DNA of 64,000 bases from G965222335 sp965222335 (GCA_965222335.1 OZ244944.1:372001-436000), one strand, 5' to 3'; shown: positions 15,225-24,389, counted from the stretch's first letter. Notes: a model not told the origin generated them from the sequence alone. Translations and numbers: made by a program.

Positions 15225-18200
15225 GTGCTCGCTCGCATCCTGTTCACCAATCGCCGCTACTGCGCCCTCTTCCTGCTGGTCATTATTGCCGCGGGCATCA
15301 GCAGCTTTACCTCCATCGCGCGCCAGGAGGACCCCACCATCACCAATTTCGTGGCCACGGTCACCACCTTTATGCCCGGCGCCACCCCCGCCCGCGTCGA
15401 GGCCCTGATCACCCGTCCCCTCGAGGACGAACTGCGCCAGATTCCCGAGATCGAAGAGATCAACTCCACCTCCAGCGCAGGCGTGTCGTTCCTTAATGTT
15501 CAGCTCGAGGAAACCCTGTCCGAGCGCGACATCCAGCGTGCCTGGTCGGAAATCCGCGACGCCCTGGGCGACGTCGCCGCGGGCTTTCCCGCAGGTGTCA
15601 GTGCGCCCGCCTTCGATGATGACCGCCTCACCGCCTATACCCGGATCGAGGCCCTGAGCGCCGTCGCCGGCGAAACCGTGCCGCTGTCACTGCTGCACCG
15701 GCTGGCACTGGACTTTGCCGACGCCGCCCGCAACGTGGGCGGCACCGAACGGGTCGACCTGTACGGCGAACCCGCCGAGGAGGTTCGGGTGGCGGTAAAT
15801 GAAGCCGCGCTCAGCGCCCGTGGTCTGGACATGGCCCAGCTCGCCCTGGCCCTGCGTGCCGCTGACCCCAAGGTCGCCGCCGGCCGCACCTCGGGGGCAG
15901 GCACCGAGCTTCTGGTCGAGGTCGGGGGCGAGTTCGATTCCCTGGACCGGATCCGCGATGCGGTCGTGAGCTCCACCGCCGACGCGGGCGCCGTGCGCGT
16001 CGGCGACGTCGCCCGGGTCTACAAGGCTCAGCAGACACCGCCGCCGGCGATGGCCCTGGTCAACGGCCAGCCGGGCATCCTCATTGGCGTGGCAATGTCC
16101 GATGGCCTGCAGGTCGACAGGTGGAGCGCCGACTTTGCCGGGTTTGTACAGCAGTGGCGCGAGCGGGCGCCGGTCGGCATCGAGCTGGTCAATACCTACG
16201 ACCAGAGTGGCTACACCTCCGCCCGGCTCTGGGGCGTGGTAGAGAACCTGGTAATGGGCGTCGTGCTGGTGCTTGCGGTTCTGCTGCTGACCCTGGGCTG
16301 GCGCGCCGCGGTGGTGGTCGCGGTCATCCTGCCCCTGTGCGCCCTGCTGTCGATCGCCCTGCTTTATTACTGGGGGGTCGCGATTCACCAGATGTCGGTC
16401 ACCGGGCTGGTGGTCGCCCTGGGCCTGCTGGTGGACGCCTCTATCGTGATGACCGACGATATCCGCAAACGGCTGTTGCATGACGACCCGCCCCTGCAGG
16501 CGATCAGTGCTGCCGTGAGGCGCATGCGGGTACCGCTGCTCTCGAGCACCATCACCACGGTCCTGGCCTTTATGCCCATGGTCGTCCTGCCCGGCCCCTC
16601 GGGAGACTTTATGGGCAGCATTGCCAAGTCGGTAGTGGTGATGCTGGTGTCCTCCCTGCTGCTGGCCCTGACCCTGACCCCGGCGCTCGCCGCCTGGCTG
16701 CTGCCGGGGGGGCTGCGGGGCGAGGCCCACTGGTGGGAACGCGGCATCGAGGGCGGCGCCCTGGCGCGGCGCCTGGAGCAGACCCTCGACTGGGCCCTGC
16801 GCCGGCCCGCCGCCTCGATCGCCCTGGCCCTGGTGCTGCCGGTTTCCGGGTTTATTGCCTTTCCCATGCTGACGGCCCAGTTTTTCCCGGGTACGGACCG
16901 CGACCAGTTTTATGTGCAGGTCAAGTTGCCGGATGGTCGCTCGATCTACGACACCCAGGCCCTGGTGCAACGACTGGACCAGAAACTGCGGGACGAAGCC
17001 CTGGTGCGGCGCGTGGACTGGACCCTGGGGGAAAGCCCACCGGCTTTCTACTACAACATGTACCGCATGAAGGAAGGCATTCCCAGCTGGGCGGAGGCGC
17101 TGGTCATGACCCGGGATGAGGACCAGACCAATGACCTGATCCGGCGACTGCAGCGGGAAGTAGATCGCGAGTACCCCGCGGCGCGGGTGATCGTGCGCGG
17201 TATCGACCAGGGCCCGCCCGTAATGGCACCGCTGGAAGTCGAAATCTACGGGCCCAACCTGTCGCGCCTGCGCCAGCTTGGCGAATTGTTTCGCCAGCGC
17301 CTCGAGCAGGTGCCCGACGTCACCCACACCAACGCCAGCCTGTCCGGTGGGGCGCCCAAGCTGCTGGTTGAGATCAACGAGGCCGAGGCCAGGCTCGCCG
17401 GCGTTGGCCTGTCCGCGGCTGCAGACACCCTGGACGCGAGCTTGCGCGGGCTGCCCGCCGGGGAGCTGCTGGAAGACACCCAGCGACTGCCGGTGCGGGT
17501 GCGCCTGGAGGAGGACGCCTGGGGCACTGCCGAGGAAATCGGCGATCTGCGTATCGCAGGAAGCACACGGGGCATGACCGATGCACCTGCGGGCGTTCCC
17601 CTGAGCAGCATCGCGCGCACGGTCCTGCAGCCCTCCAGCAGCCCTATCACGCGCAAGGATGGTGAGCGGGTCAATATCGTCCAGGCCTACCTGACCCGCG
17701 GTGTGCTGCCGGAGGAAGCGCTGAAATACCTGCGCGAGGACCTGGCCCGCAACCCGGTGCCGCTCCCGGACGGTTACCACTACAGCTTTGGGGGCGACTC
17801 CGATGTGCGGGCCGAGGTGGTGGGCCACATCATGGCGCCCATGGGGATAATCTTCGCCGCCCTGGTGGCGACCATCGTGCTTACCTTCAACTCCTGGCGC
17901 CTCTCGATGATCGCGATCCTGGTCTGTGTGTGCTCCCTGGGCCTGAGCCTGCTGGCCCTGGCCATCTTTCGCTACCCCTTCGGTGTGCAGGCAGTCATCG
18001 GCGTGATCGGTTCGATCGGGGTGTCGATCAACGCGGCGATCATTATCATGACTGCGTTACAGCTGGACGATGGTGCCGTGCGCGGCGGGCTGTATGCCGT
18101 ACGGCGGGTGGTGATGGATTCCAGTCGCCACATCGTCAGCACCACGGTCACCACCTTCGGTGGTTTCCTGCCGTTGATCCTGGAGGGCAGCGAATTCTGG

Positions 18201-18350
18201 CCGCCCTTTGCGATGGCCATCGCCGGCGGTGTGCTCCTGTCCACCATCGTGTCATTTTTCCTGGTGCCACCCATGTTTGTCCTCGCCAACCGCCTCGGCA
18301 AGCGGCGAGTTGCACCCACCGCCGCGAGCGCCATGGGGGCCGGAACATGA
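15225..18350 (+). CDS. RND efflux permease subunit
   Basis: A 1041-residue inner-membrane pump of the AcrB/MexB superfamily, driven by protons. The N-terminal helix (RRYCALFLLVIIAAGISSF), the porter domain (PGATPARVEALITRPLEDEL), a helix cluster around residues 335-500 and a second porter half plus helix cluster to the end give the usual duplicated layout. In TM4 the motif is GLLVDASIV: one of the two AcrB aspartates (Asp407/408) is kept and the other is alanine. I chose GTG 15225, which follows the adaptor stop by one base. An upstream ATG at 15168 in the same frame lies inside the adaptor gene. No outer-membrane channel gene is nearby. Confidence 0.93.
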   Translation: MLARILFTNRRYCALFLLVIIAAGISSFTSIARQEDPTITNFVATVTTFMPGATPARVEALITRPLEDELRQIPEIEEINSTSSAGVSFLNVQLEETLSERDIQRAWSEIRDALGDVAAGFPAGVSAPAFDDDRLTAYTRIEALSAVAGETVPLSLLHRLALDFADAARNVGGTERVDLYGEPAEEVRVAVNEAALSARGLDMAQLALALRAADPKVAAGRTSGAGTELLVEVGGEFDSLDRIRDAVVSSTADAGAVRVGDVARVYKAQQTPPPAMALVNGQPGILIGVAMSDGLQVDRWSADFAGFVQQWRERAPVGIELVNTYDQSGYTSARLWGVVENLVMGVVLVLAVLLLTLGWRAAVVVAVILPLCALLSIALLYYWGVAIHQMSVTGLVVALGLLVDASIVMTDDIRKRLLHDDPPLQAISAAVRRMRVPLLSSTITTVLAFMPMVVLPGPSGDFMGSIAKSVVVMLVSSLLLALTLTPALAAWLLPGGLRGEAHWWERGIEGGALARRLEQTLDWALRRPAASIALALVLPVSGFIAFPMLTAQFFPGTDRDQFYVQVKLPDGRSIYDTQALVQRLDQKLRDEALVRRVDWTLGESPPAFYYNMYRMKEGIPSWAEALVMTRDEDQTNDLIRRLQREVDREYPAARVIVRGIDQGPPVMAPLEVEIYGPNLSRLRQLGELFRQRLEQVPDVTHTNASLSGGAPKLLVEINEAEARLAGVGLSAAADTLDASLRGLPAGELLEDTQRLPVRVRLEEDAWGTAEEIGDLRIAGSTRGMTDAPAGVPLSSIARTVLQPSSSPITRKDGERVNIVQAYLTRGVLPEEALKYLREDLARNPVPLPDGYHYSFGGDSDVRAEVVGHIMAPMGIIFAALVATIVLTFNSWRLSMIAILVCVCSLGLSLLALAIFRYPFGVQAVIGVIGSIGVSINAAIIIMTALQLDDGAVRGGLYAVRRVVMDSSRHIVSTTVTTFGGFLPLILEGSEFWPPFAMAIAGGVLLSTIVSFFLVPPMFVLANRLGKRRVAPTAASAMGAGT

Positions 18351-18982
18351 GTCGCACCGACAGCGCACGCGGCTATCACCACGGCAACCTGCGGGATGCG
18401 CTGATCCTCGCCGCGGCGGCACTGATTGAAGAACAGGGCGACGCGGATTTTGCCATGGTGGACGCCGCGCGGCGGGCCGGGGTCAGCAGTGCCGCGCCCT
18501 ATCGCCATTTCAAGGACAAGGCGGCGCTGCTGGATGGGGTGCTTGAGCTGCTGTTCCTGGGGCTTGCAGGAGCGGTGCGGGAGGCCTGCGAGCGAACGCC
18601 CGCGGGCTCCACGGAGCGCATCGTCACCCTGGGCAAAGCCTATATCGATTACCTGACCGCCAGGCCCGCGTTCTACCAGCTGATGTGGGGGGAGCGGGGC
18701 CAACAGCAGCTGGCGGACCCCTCGCTCGACCCCAAGACCACGGGCTTTTACCTGCTGCTGACCTCGGTGGAGGAATGGTGCGAGGCGAATCAGCTGCACC
18801 CGAAATCGACCCTGGAGCTGGCGACCCGCCTGTGGGCGATGGCCCATGGGCTGATGGCCCTGAGCATGCACAGGCACCTGGAGAAGTTTCTGCCGGATGC
18901 GGACATCACCGCGCTGCTGCAGGGCGCGACCCAGAGCATGCTGGACGGGCTGCGCCACGACAGCTATTGCGACCCGGAATAA
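18347..18982 (+). CDS. TetR-family regulator of the RND operon
   Basis: A 211-residue repressor. The N-terminal helix-turn-helix is clear (LRDALILAAAALIEEQG, then VDAARRAGVSSAAPYRHFKDKAALLDGV, residues 15-60). The remainder is helical and matches the WHG-type TetR C-terminal domain (RPAFYQLMWGERG). The ATG overlaps the permease stop as ATGA, so it is the third gene of the efflux operon. It probably binds the inverted repeat at the operon promoter and so represses its own transcription as well; the inducing ligand is unknown. Confidence 0.9.
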   Translation: MSRTDSARGYHHGNLRDALILAAAALIEEQGDADFAMVDAARRAGVSSAAPYRHFKDKAALLDGVLELLFLGLAGAVREACERTPAGSTERIVTLGKAYIDYLTARPAFYQLMWGERGQQQLADPSLDPKTTGFYLLLTSVEEWCEANQLHPKSTLELATRLWAMAHGLMALSMHRHLEKFLPDADITALLQGATQSMLDGLRHDSYCDPE

Positions 18983-18989
18983 GGCACCG

Positions 18990-19706
18990 GTGACCCTGGA
19001 GATTGTTTACCGCGACCCACACCTGGTCGCGATCCACAAGCCCGCCGGCCTGCTGGTACATCGCAGCCCCGTCGACCGACGGGAAACCCGCTTCGCCCTG
19101 CAATTGCTGCGCGACCAGCTGGGTCAACGCGTGTACCCGGTGCACCGCCTGGACAAACCCACCTCAGGTGTCCTGCTGTTCGCACTCAGTAGCGACATTG
19201 CGAGGGCGCTGGCAAGCCAATTCGAGGCGCAGCAGGTAGAGAAAAACTACCTCGCCATCGTGCGCGGATTCCCGCCGGAGGCGGGTACTATCGACCACCC
19301 CATTCGCGACGACCCGGACCCGCGCGCGGGCCTCCAGCGCGGGCCGCCCCGGGAGGCCCTGACCCGCTATCAACGCCTGGGCACAGTGGAGCTGCCCCGG
19401 GCGGTCGACCGCTACCCTACCAGCCGCTATGCCCTGGTTGCCCTGCAGCCGTCCAGCGGGCGCCGGCACCAGCTGCGGCGGCACATGAAGCACATCGGCC
19501 ACCCGATCATCGGCGATGCCAAGCACGGCAAGGGGGTGCACAATCGCTTTTTCGCTGCGGAATTTGGCGCCGGGCGACTGCTACTCGCCTGCACCCGCCT
19601 CGCGCTCCACCACCCGGTCACCGGGGCGACGCTGACCCTGGCGGCGCCGCCGGAGGGTGTGTTTCGCGAACTGTTGGCGCGCTTCGGCTGGGGCGCGCCG
19701 GATTAA
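18990..19706 (+). CDS. truC: TruC-like RNA pseudouridine synthase (RluA family)
   Basis: A 238-residue enzyme of the RluA superfamily. The catalytic motif VHRLDKPTSGVLLFA at about residues 52-66 carries the invariant aspartate. LQPSSGRRHQLRRHMKHIGHPIIGD is the conserved RNA-binding/active-site segment. Absence of an N-terminal S4 domain and the short length fit TruC, which modifies U65 in tRNAs; a related rRNA target cannot be excluded. I chose GTG 18990, 7 bp after the TetR stop (VTLEIVYRDPHLVAIHKPAG), which matches the family N-terminus. The upstream ATG lies inside tetR in another frame. Confidence 0.87.
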   Translation: MTLEIVYRDPHLVAIHKPAGLLVHRSPVDRRETRFALQLLRDQLGQRVYPVHRLDKPTSGVLLFALSSDIARALASQFEAQQVEKNYLAIVRGFPPEAGTIDHPIRDDPDPRAGLQRGPPREALTRYQRLGTVELPRAVDRYPTSRYALVALQPSSGRRHQLRRHMKHIGHPIIGDAKHGKGVHNRFFAAEFGAGRLLLACTRLALHHPVTGATLTLAAPPEGVFRELLARFGWGAPD

Positions 19707-19724
19707 GTCAGCGCGCAATCAACC

Positions 19725-19738
19725 GGGGCGTCCGCCCC
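19725..19738. terminator. GC-rich hairpin between convergent genes
   Basis: GGGGC-GTCC-GCCCC forms a 5-bp hairpin in the 35-bp gap between the convergent truC and sugar dehydrogenase genes. No U-tract follows on either strand, so it is at best a weak or Rho-assisted terminator. Confidence 0.3.
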
Positions 19739-19741
19739 CCC

Positions 19742-20878
19742 TTAATCGCTGCCACCATTCCCGGTGGCCCGCGGGGTCAGCTTCAGCAAGCGGCCCTCGC
19801 TCTCCTTGCGGTCGTCCTCAAGCACCCAGATGGCGCCTGCCGGGCCCTGCTCGACTTCGCGGATGCGGGCGCCCATCTCGAAGCGCTCCGCCTCCTCGGC
19901 ATCAACCCCGTCAAAGGCCACCCGGACCAGGGCCTGGGCGGACAGCCCGCCGATAAACGCGCTGCCGCGCCAGGCCGGGAACAGCTCGCCGTCGTAGAAC
20001 ATCAGGCCGGCGGGGGAGATCGCCGGCACCCAGTATTCGACAGGGGGCTCAAACTCAGGGCGCGTATCGTGATCCGGAATTTTATCGCCGTTGTAATGGT
20101 CGCCGTTTGAGACAATGGGGTAGCCGTAATTCAGGCCCGGCTGGACCAGGTTCAGCTCATCCCCGTGGGCCGGCCCCATCTCCTGGTTCCACAGCCGCCC
20201 CTCGGCGTCGAAGGCCAGGCCCAGGGGGTTGCGATGACCGAGAGACCAGATCTGTGCGGTGACGCCGCCCTCTTCTGCGAAGGGGTTGTCCGCAGGGACC
20301 CGGCCGTCATCGAAGAGCCGGACGATTTTCCCCAGGTTGCCCGACATGTCCTGGGCGGGATCAAATTTTTGCCGTTCCCCCGAGGAGATAAAGAGATAAC
20401 CATCACCGGAAAACGCGAGGCGGTGCCCGTAGTGACCGCGCCCGGAGACCTTGGGCGCCTGGCGCCAGAGCACTTCAAAATCCTCCAGGCTGCCGCCGCC
20501 CTGCGCATCCAGCTGCAGGCGGCCCCGGCCCACCGCGGCACCGCGGGTGTTGTCATCACCGGCTTCCGCGTAGCTCAGGTACACCAGGCCATTGTTCGCA
20601 AAATCAGGATGCAGCACCACGTCACCGAGGCCCCCCTGGCCGCCATAGTCGACCTCCGGCGTACCGCTGACAGGCGCGGACTTGCTGCCATCGGTAGTCA
20701 CGATGAGCAGGCGTCCCGGCTTTTCAGTGACCAGCATGCGGCCATCCGGCAGGAAGGTCATCGCCCAGGGCTCTTCGAACTGGGCCACCGGAGTGGTGGT
20801 AAAGGGATGCTCCTCGGGGTCAGCCGCCGCGCAGGCCGTGAGCGCCAGTGACAGGAGAGCCAGATAGCGAGTAAACAT
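19742..20878 (-). CDS. PQQ-dependent sugar dehydrogenase-like lipoprotein (Asd/YliI type)
   Basis: A 378-residue secreted protein. It has a lipoprotein signal (YLALLSLALTACAAAD, lipobox LTAC) followed by a six-bladed propeller of the glucose/sorbosone dehydrogenase family. Typical strings are EEPWAMTFLPDGRMLVTEKPGRL, GGQGGLGDVVLHPDFANNG, GHYGHRLAFSGDGYLFIS, WSLGHRNPLGLAFD and GPAHGDELNLVQPGLNYGYP. Such soluble aldose dehydrogenases oxidise sugars using pyrroloquinoline quinone. The start at 20878 has AAGGAAA 7 nt upstream and begins the signal sequence; the frame extends upstream without a supported start. No PQQ biosynthesis genes are in the window. Confidence 0.9.
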   Translation of the reverse strand: MFTRYLALLSLALTACAAADPEEHPFTTTPVAQFEEPWAMTFLPDGRMLVTEKPGRLLIVTTDGSKSAPVSGTPEVDYGGQGGLGDVVLHPDFANNGLVYLSYAEAGDDNTRGAAVGRGRLQLDAQGGGSLEDFEVLWRQAPKVSGRGHYGHRLAFSGDGYLFISSGERQKFDPAQDMSGNLGKIVRLFDDGRVPADNPFAEEGGVTAQIWSLGHRNPLGLAFDAEGRLWNQEMGPAHGDELNLVQPGLNYGYPIVSNGDHYNGDKIPDHDTRPEFEPPVEYWVPAISPAGLMFYDGELFPAWRGSAFIGGLSAQALVRVAFDGVDAEEAERFEMGARIREVEQGPAGAIWVLEDDRKESEGRLLKLTPRATGNGGSD

Positions 20879-21090
20879 AGGAAAGTTTCCTTTTATTGCC
20901 TCAGAGAGGCACAAAGTGTAACGCAATCGGCCACGCCCACCGCTACCCGTCGCTCGCCAGGGCGCAGGGCAATACGCTGAAATCGTGCTAGGCTTCGCGG
21001 CAAACAGAATCACCGGCCAACAGGGCGTCGGCCCCGGCGCACCCGGGGCCCGACAAGTACCTGACCGCCACTTCGGAGTGAAAAAAACCC

Positions 21091-22473
21091 ATGCGCCCAA
21101 TTCCGTTTGCCTCGATCGTCGCCTGTGCCGCCCTGCTGACCGCCTGCAGCGACTCCAGCGACGCCCCGCCACCGCCCGAGCCGGGACCCGCCTCGCTGCT
21201 CACGGTGCGCGCGGTCGCCGCACCCGAGGGCGATGCCGGCGGCATGGGGAGGATCGAGTTTCCGGTTTTCCTGGATGCGCCCCAGGAGCGGGACATCACC
21301 CTTTACTACAGGACGGTCGATGCCGAGGCCGTTGCTGACCAGGACTACCTGCCACTGGACAGCAATCTGGAGATTCCCGCCGGCAGCACCAGTGCGACCC
21401 TGGCGGTAGAGACCCTGGGCGATGCCGCCCCGGAAGACGCGGAACGCTTTCACCTGGAGCTGGAGGTGGAGGGCAACGCCCGCCTGGCGACATCCACCGT
21501 CAGCGGCACTATCGCCAATGACGACGAGGCCTGCGACATGCCCTTCAGCAAATCACCCAATCCCTGGCGGGTGGCCGAGGGCAGCGACCCGCTGAACTAC
21601 GCCCACCGCGGCGGGGTCATCGATTTTCCCGAAAACACTCTCTACGCCTACTACGCCGTGGCTGCGGCGGGCGCCGACGTGCTGGAGATGGATGTCTACC
21701 AGACTGCTGATAATGAGCTGGTAATCATTCACGACCTGGACGTGGATCGCACCACCAACGGCACCGGCAATGTGGTCGACCTGACCCTGGCGGAATTGCG
21801 GGAACTGGACGCCGCCTACTGGTTCGTACCCGACCAGGGCACACCGAGGGACGCCCCCGAGTCCGCCTACACCTTCCGCGGCATCGCCACGGGAGAGCGG
21901 CCGCCACCGCCGGGCTACCGGGCGGAGGACTTTCGCATTCCCACCCTGGAAGAGGCCCTGCAGGCTTTTCCACAGCACCTGATCAATGTCGAACTGAAAC
22001 CGGACCTGGACGGTGACGGCAACTACGAGGAGCAGATTGCGGAGCTGCTTCTGCGCTACGGTCGAACCACTGATGTGATTGCCGCGTCCTTCGTCGACGA
22101 GGCAGCCAATAACTTCAAGGCCGTGGCGCCGTGCATCTATACCTCAGTGCCCCTCGAGCAGGGCACGGGCCTGGTCCTGGGTGGCCAGGGTGATGGCACG
22201 ATCCCCCCCGTCCCCGAGCACGTGGCCTTTCAGGTGCCGCCCGACACCAGCCAGATTGGGCAGATCCCCGACGACTTTTTCATTCGGGTGGTCACCGAGG
22301 ACTTTATCCGCGATGCCCACGCCGCCAATCTCGCGGTGCAGGTATGGACCGTGAACAGCTGTGAAGAAATGCTGGAGATGATGGACCTGGGCGTGGATGC
22401 GATCATGACCGACCGCCCCATCCTGCTGGAATCGCTCCTGGATACGCCGCGGGAGGAGCGACGCTGCGAGTGA
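21091..22473 (+). CDS. Lipoprotein glycerophosphodiester phosphodiesterase with Calx-beta domain
   Basis: A 460-residue exported enzyme. The lipobox LLTAC is at residues 15-19. A proline-rich linker and a Calx-beta-like domain follow (about 40-150; GRIEFPVFLDAPQERDITLYY, ending GTIANDDEAC). The GDPD TIM barrel occupies about 165-450, with NYAHRGGVIDFPENTLYAY, DVLEMDVYQTADNELVIIHD, NVELKPDLDGDG and the final AIMTDRP. It should hydrolyse glycerophosphodiesters to glycerol-3-phosphate and an alcohol on the outer side of the inner or outer membrane. The ATG follows GGAGTGAAAAAAACC. It is divergent from the sugar dehydrogenase. Confidence 0.92.
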   Translation: MRPIPFASIVACAALLTACSDSSDAPPPPEPGPASLLTVRAVAAPEGDAGGMGRIEFPVFLDAPQERDITLYYRTVDAEAVADQDYLPLDSNLEIPAGSTSATLAVETLGDAAPEDAERFHLELEVEGNARLATSTVSGTIANDDEACDMPFSKSPNPWRVAEGSDPLNYAHRGGVIDFPENTLYAYYAVAAAGADVLEMDVYQTADNELVIIHDLDVDRTTNGTGNVVDLTLAELRELDAAYWFVPDQGTPRDAPESAYTFRGIATGERPPPPGYRAEDFRIPTLEEALQAFPQHLINVELKPDLDGDGNYEEQIAELLLRYGRTTDVIAASFVDEAANNFKAVAPCIYTSVPLEQGTGLVLGGQGDGTIPPVPEHVAFQVPPDTSQIGQIPDDFFIRVVTEDFIRDAHAANLAVQVWTVNSCEEMLEMMDLGVDAIMTDRPILLESLLDTPREERRCE

Positions 22474-22481
22474 TGGCCCGC

Positions 22482-22499
22482 CCCGGCCGCCTGGCCGGG
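22482..22499 (+). terminator. Stable hairpin after the phosphodiesterase gene
   Basis: CCCGGCC-GCCT-GGCCGGG is a perfect 7-bp stem with a 4-nt loop, 9 bp after the stop codon. It is not followed by a U-tract, so it may work as a 3'-end stabiliser or Rho-assisted terminator, not as a classic intrinsic terminator. Confidence 0.45.
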
Positions 22500-22546
22500 A
22501 CTTCAGGACCCTTTACGCCTGGTCCGAGATAGCGTGAGTCGACCCC

Positions 22547-23092
22547 TCAGGCTGCATACCAGTCCAGTCCGAGGCTCTTGCCTAACCAACTCGCCTCCAG
22601 CGCCTGGAAAATTTCAGTCAGTTCTGTGGGCGCGTCGACGGTACCGTCAGCCGCCATCACCTCCGGGAACTGCAGCGCAATGCGCCGGCTGGATTCATTG
22701 GCGCGGACGATTCTTGCGCTGAGCACGGCCCGCAGCGACCCGAATTCGATATTCACCCGCACCTTTTCCCCCTCGGCGCCGCAGTACGTCTCGGCATCCA
22801 CCAGCATCCCGGTCAGACTGATGTCGAGGGGCCGCACCCTGCACTGCCCCCGACCTGTGAGGATGCTGACCTCCAGCCTTTGATAATCGTCGAGGCTGAG
22901 CTCGGTCAGATCAAGACGGAAGCTGGAGCGGCGGTTGGCACTCTCCTCGAGAAAGGACTTCATAAATTCCAGCAACACGGGTAAATCCTCGAGCGAAATC
23001 TCGCTCGGGACCGCCAGGCTCTGGCTGTTGCGGATGCTAAGTCCTGTTTCGCCAGCCTGAATAATCAGGTCGCCCAGTCGCAGGTTGTCCAT
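22547..23092 (-). CDS. PilZ-domain-like protein
   Basis: A 181-residue cytoplasmic protein. The central region resembles a PilZ domain: RRSSFRLDLTEL at about residues 54-65 offers the RxxxR-type element, and VRPLDISLTGMLVDAE provides the (D/N)xSxxG-like element. Both contact cyclic di-GMP in the family. This is followed by strands such as VRVNIEFGSLRAVLSARIVRANESSRRIALQF. An N-terminal extension of about 50 residues is unassigned. The start at 23092 has GGGGGCG about 7 nt upstream; a longer frame lacks this. No motility or polysaccharide genes adjoin, so the process it regulates is unknown. Confidence 0.72.
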   Translation of the reverse strand: MDNLRLGDLIIQAGETGLSIRNSQSLAVPSEISLEDLPVLLEFMKSFLEESANRRSSFRLDLTELSLDDYQRLEVSILTGRGQCRVRPLDISLTGMLVDAETYCGAEGEKVRVNIEFGSLRAVLSARIVRANESSRRIALQFPEVMAADGTVDAPTELTEIFQALEASWLGKSLGLDWYAA

Positions 23093-23265
23093 ATTTCGCC
23101 CCCCTCGGCTTTGGTCGTTTTGCCATTTTATATCGCACCTCGACCACGCCTGGGAAATGAATTCGGACGCGAGAATGCGGTTATGGGAACTGCCGCACAA
23201 AAATGGTGCACTACGCGATCAAGCACTAATTTATTGGCCCTACCACCCTCGATCAATAAAGCAAG

Positions 23266-23313
23266 AAAAGGGGTCAGATCCCATTTACTCGATAAAGGGG
23301 TCTGACCCCTTTT
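23266..23313. repeat. REP-like inverted repeat, possible bidirectional terminator
   Basis: AAAAGGGGTCAGA (23266-23278) and TCTGACCCCTTTT (23301-23313) are perfect 13-bp inverted repeats separated by 22 bp. The right copy is itself a palindrome with 9-bp arms (AAAGGGGTC-T-GACCCCTTT, 23294-23312). The hairpin begins 4 bp after the stop of the minus-strand lipoprotein gene and could terminate it. Motifs built on GGGGTCTGACCCC are known as dispersed repeats in many bacteria, often linked to REP-associated tyrosine transposases. No such transposase is visible here. Confidence 0.65.
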
Positions 23314-23316
23314 ATG

Positions 23317-23853
23317 TCAGGGGCATTCGTCGAAAGTCTGTGAGCCAGCAACGACGTTGATGTCAGCGCTCAGGTTAATGCTTGCGCCATCGTCGTCGTT
23401 CATGGTGGCGTCGATCCGGGCGACAAAGGCCTCCCCGGCTTTCGTCGGCATGTTCTCGACGACGAAGGTCGCATTGTCCGCCTTGTCGAAACGGCGACGG
23501 TCCGGTGCGCGATAATAGAACGATGCGCGGGCTGCCCTGTCGTCGTCATCAGCGCCCGCGATGGGGTGCTCACCCGCTGCCAGATCACGATCGAAAACGA
23601 GATTGAAACCCTCCGGCGGTGCCATCAGGTACAGCTCGAAAGTATACCCCGGCCCCAGGTCTGACTTGGAACAGTAGATCGAGCCGCGCTTTGCCAGCGT
23701 GCTGCTAACAGCACCCGTGACATCCACCTGCACTGACTGCGACCCGGACGTACCGCCGCCGGCATCTGCGGCGTCTTCACCACATCCTGAAAGCGCCAGC
23801 ACACTGGCGACAGTCGCGAACCCGGCAATCTTCAAGCGTTTTGCTATCAACAT
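23317..23853 (-). CDS. Hypothetical lipoprotein
   Basis: A 178-residue exported protein with a lipobox (VLALSGCGEDA, cysteine at residue 24). The mature part has two more cysteines (SIYCSKSD and FDECP at the extreme C-terminus) that could form a disulfide, and an acidic patch (AGADDDDRAA). No domain is recognisable. It sits in the low-GC, possibly horizontally acquired segment between the PilZ gene and the insertion sequence, next to another orphan secreted protein on the same strand. Confidence 0.68.
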   Translation of the reverse strand: MLIAKRLKIAGFATVASVLALSGCGEDAADAGGGTSGSQSVQVDVTGAVSSTLAKRGSIYCSKSDLGPGYTFELYLMAPPEGFNLVFDRDLAAGEHPIAGADDDDRAARASFYYRAPDRRRFDKADNATFVVENMPTKAGEAFVARIDATMNDDDGASINLSADINVVAGSQTFDECP

Positions 23854-23906
23854 AATGGCCTCCCCAGGGTGGTGTTACGCACGGCTGTGGCTGTGCGCAT
23901 GGCATC

Positions 23907-24389
23907 CTATTCAAATTGTTGTTTGTCGCACTCTATGAGCAGTCCACCGTCTTCGTGTTCCAGGGTCATGAAGACCGGCTCCGGCATGTCCATGCGCCAG
24001 GCGCCGTTCAGTGGCAGCCGCAGGTAGTTCTTCGGATCTGCAGCCTCATAGTCCTCGCCACCCATGGTGGGCAGGAATCTTATTCTCCCCATGGAGTAAA
24101 CCAGCGCATCGCTTTCCACGGACCAGGTACCCGTTGCGTCAAAGTCCCACTCGAAGGGCATTCCGCCGGTCGAATCACTCATACTGCCAAACTGACCTTC
24201 GCCACGCCACGAGCCGTCGCCAGCGTGGATGATGCTGTAGTCGGCGTGGTACATGCCGCTACCGCTTTCCTCGTAGCCATAGCAGGCCCAGTCCCCGACC
24301 AGGTCGCCAGCATTGACCCGCGCATGACTGAATGCGGCTTCAAAGCAGAGAAACGCAAGCGAAACGTAACAGGTAAAGTATCTGATCAT
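23907..24389 (-). CDS. Hypothetical secreted protein
   Basis: A 160-residue protein with an N-terminal signal sequence (YFTCYVSLAFLCFEAAFSHA). The mature part begins NAGDLVGDWACYGYEESGSG and has strands typical of a small lipocalin-like or META-like beta barrel (GDWACYGYEE, WDFDATGTWSVESDALVY, FMTLEHEDGGLLIECDK). That fold is only suggested by the pattern. The start at 24389 opens the signal sequence. Base composition is visibly less GC-rich than the housekeeping genes around it. No function can be assigned. Confidence 0.62.
   Translation of the reverse strand: MIRYFTCYVSLAFLCFEAAFSHARVNAGDLVGDWACYGYEESGSGMYHADYSIIHAGDGSWRGEGQFGSMSDSTGGMPFEWDFDATGTWSVESDALVYSMGRIRFLPTMGGEDYEAADPKNYLRLPLNGAWRMDMPEPVFMTLEHEDGGLLIECDKQQFE

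Noticed and set aside
15687..17828. A very long open frame antisense to the RND permease gene
   Set aside because: It is a shadow of GC-rich codon usage in the permease. The translation is low-complexity (rich in Gln, His, Gly and Arg) and has no start signal.
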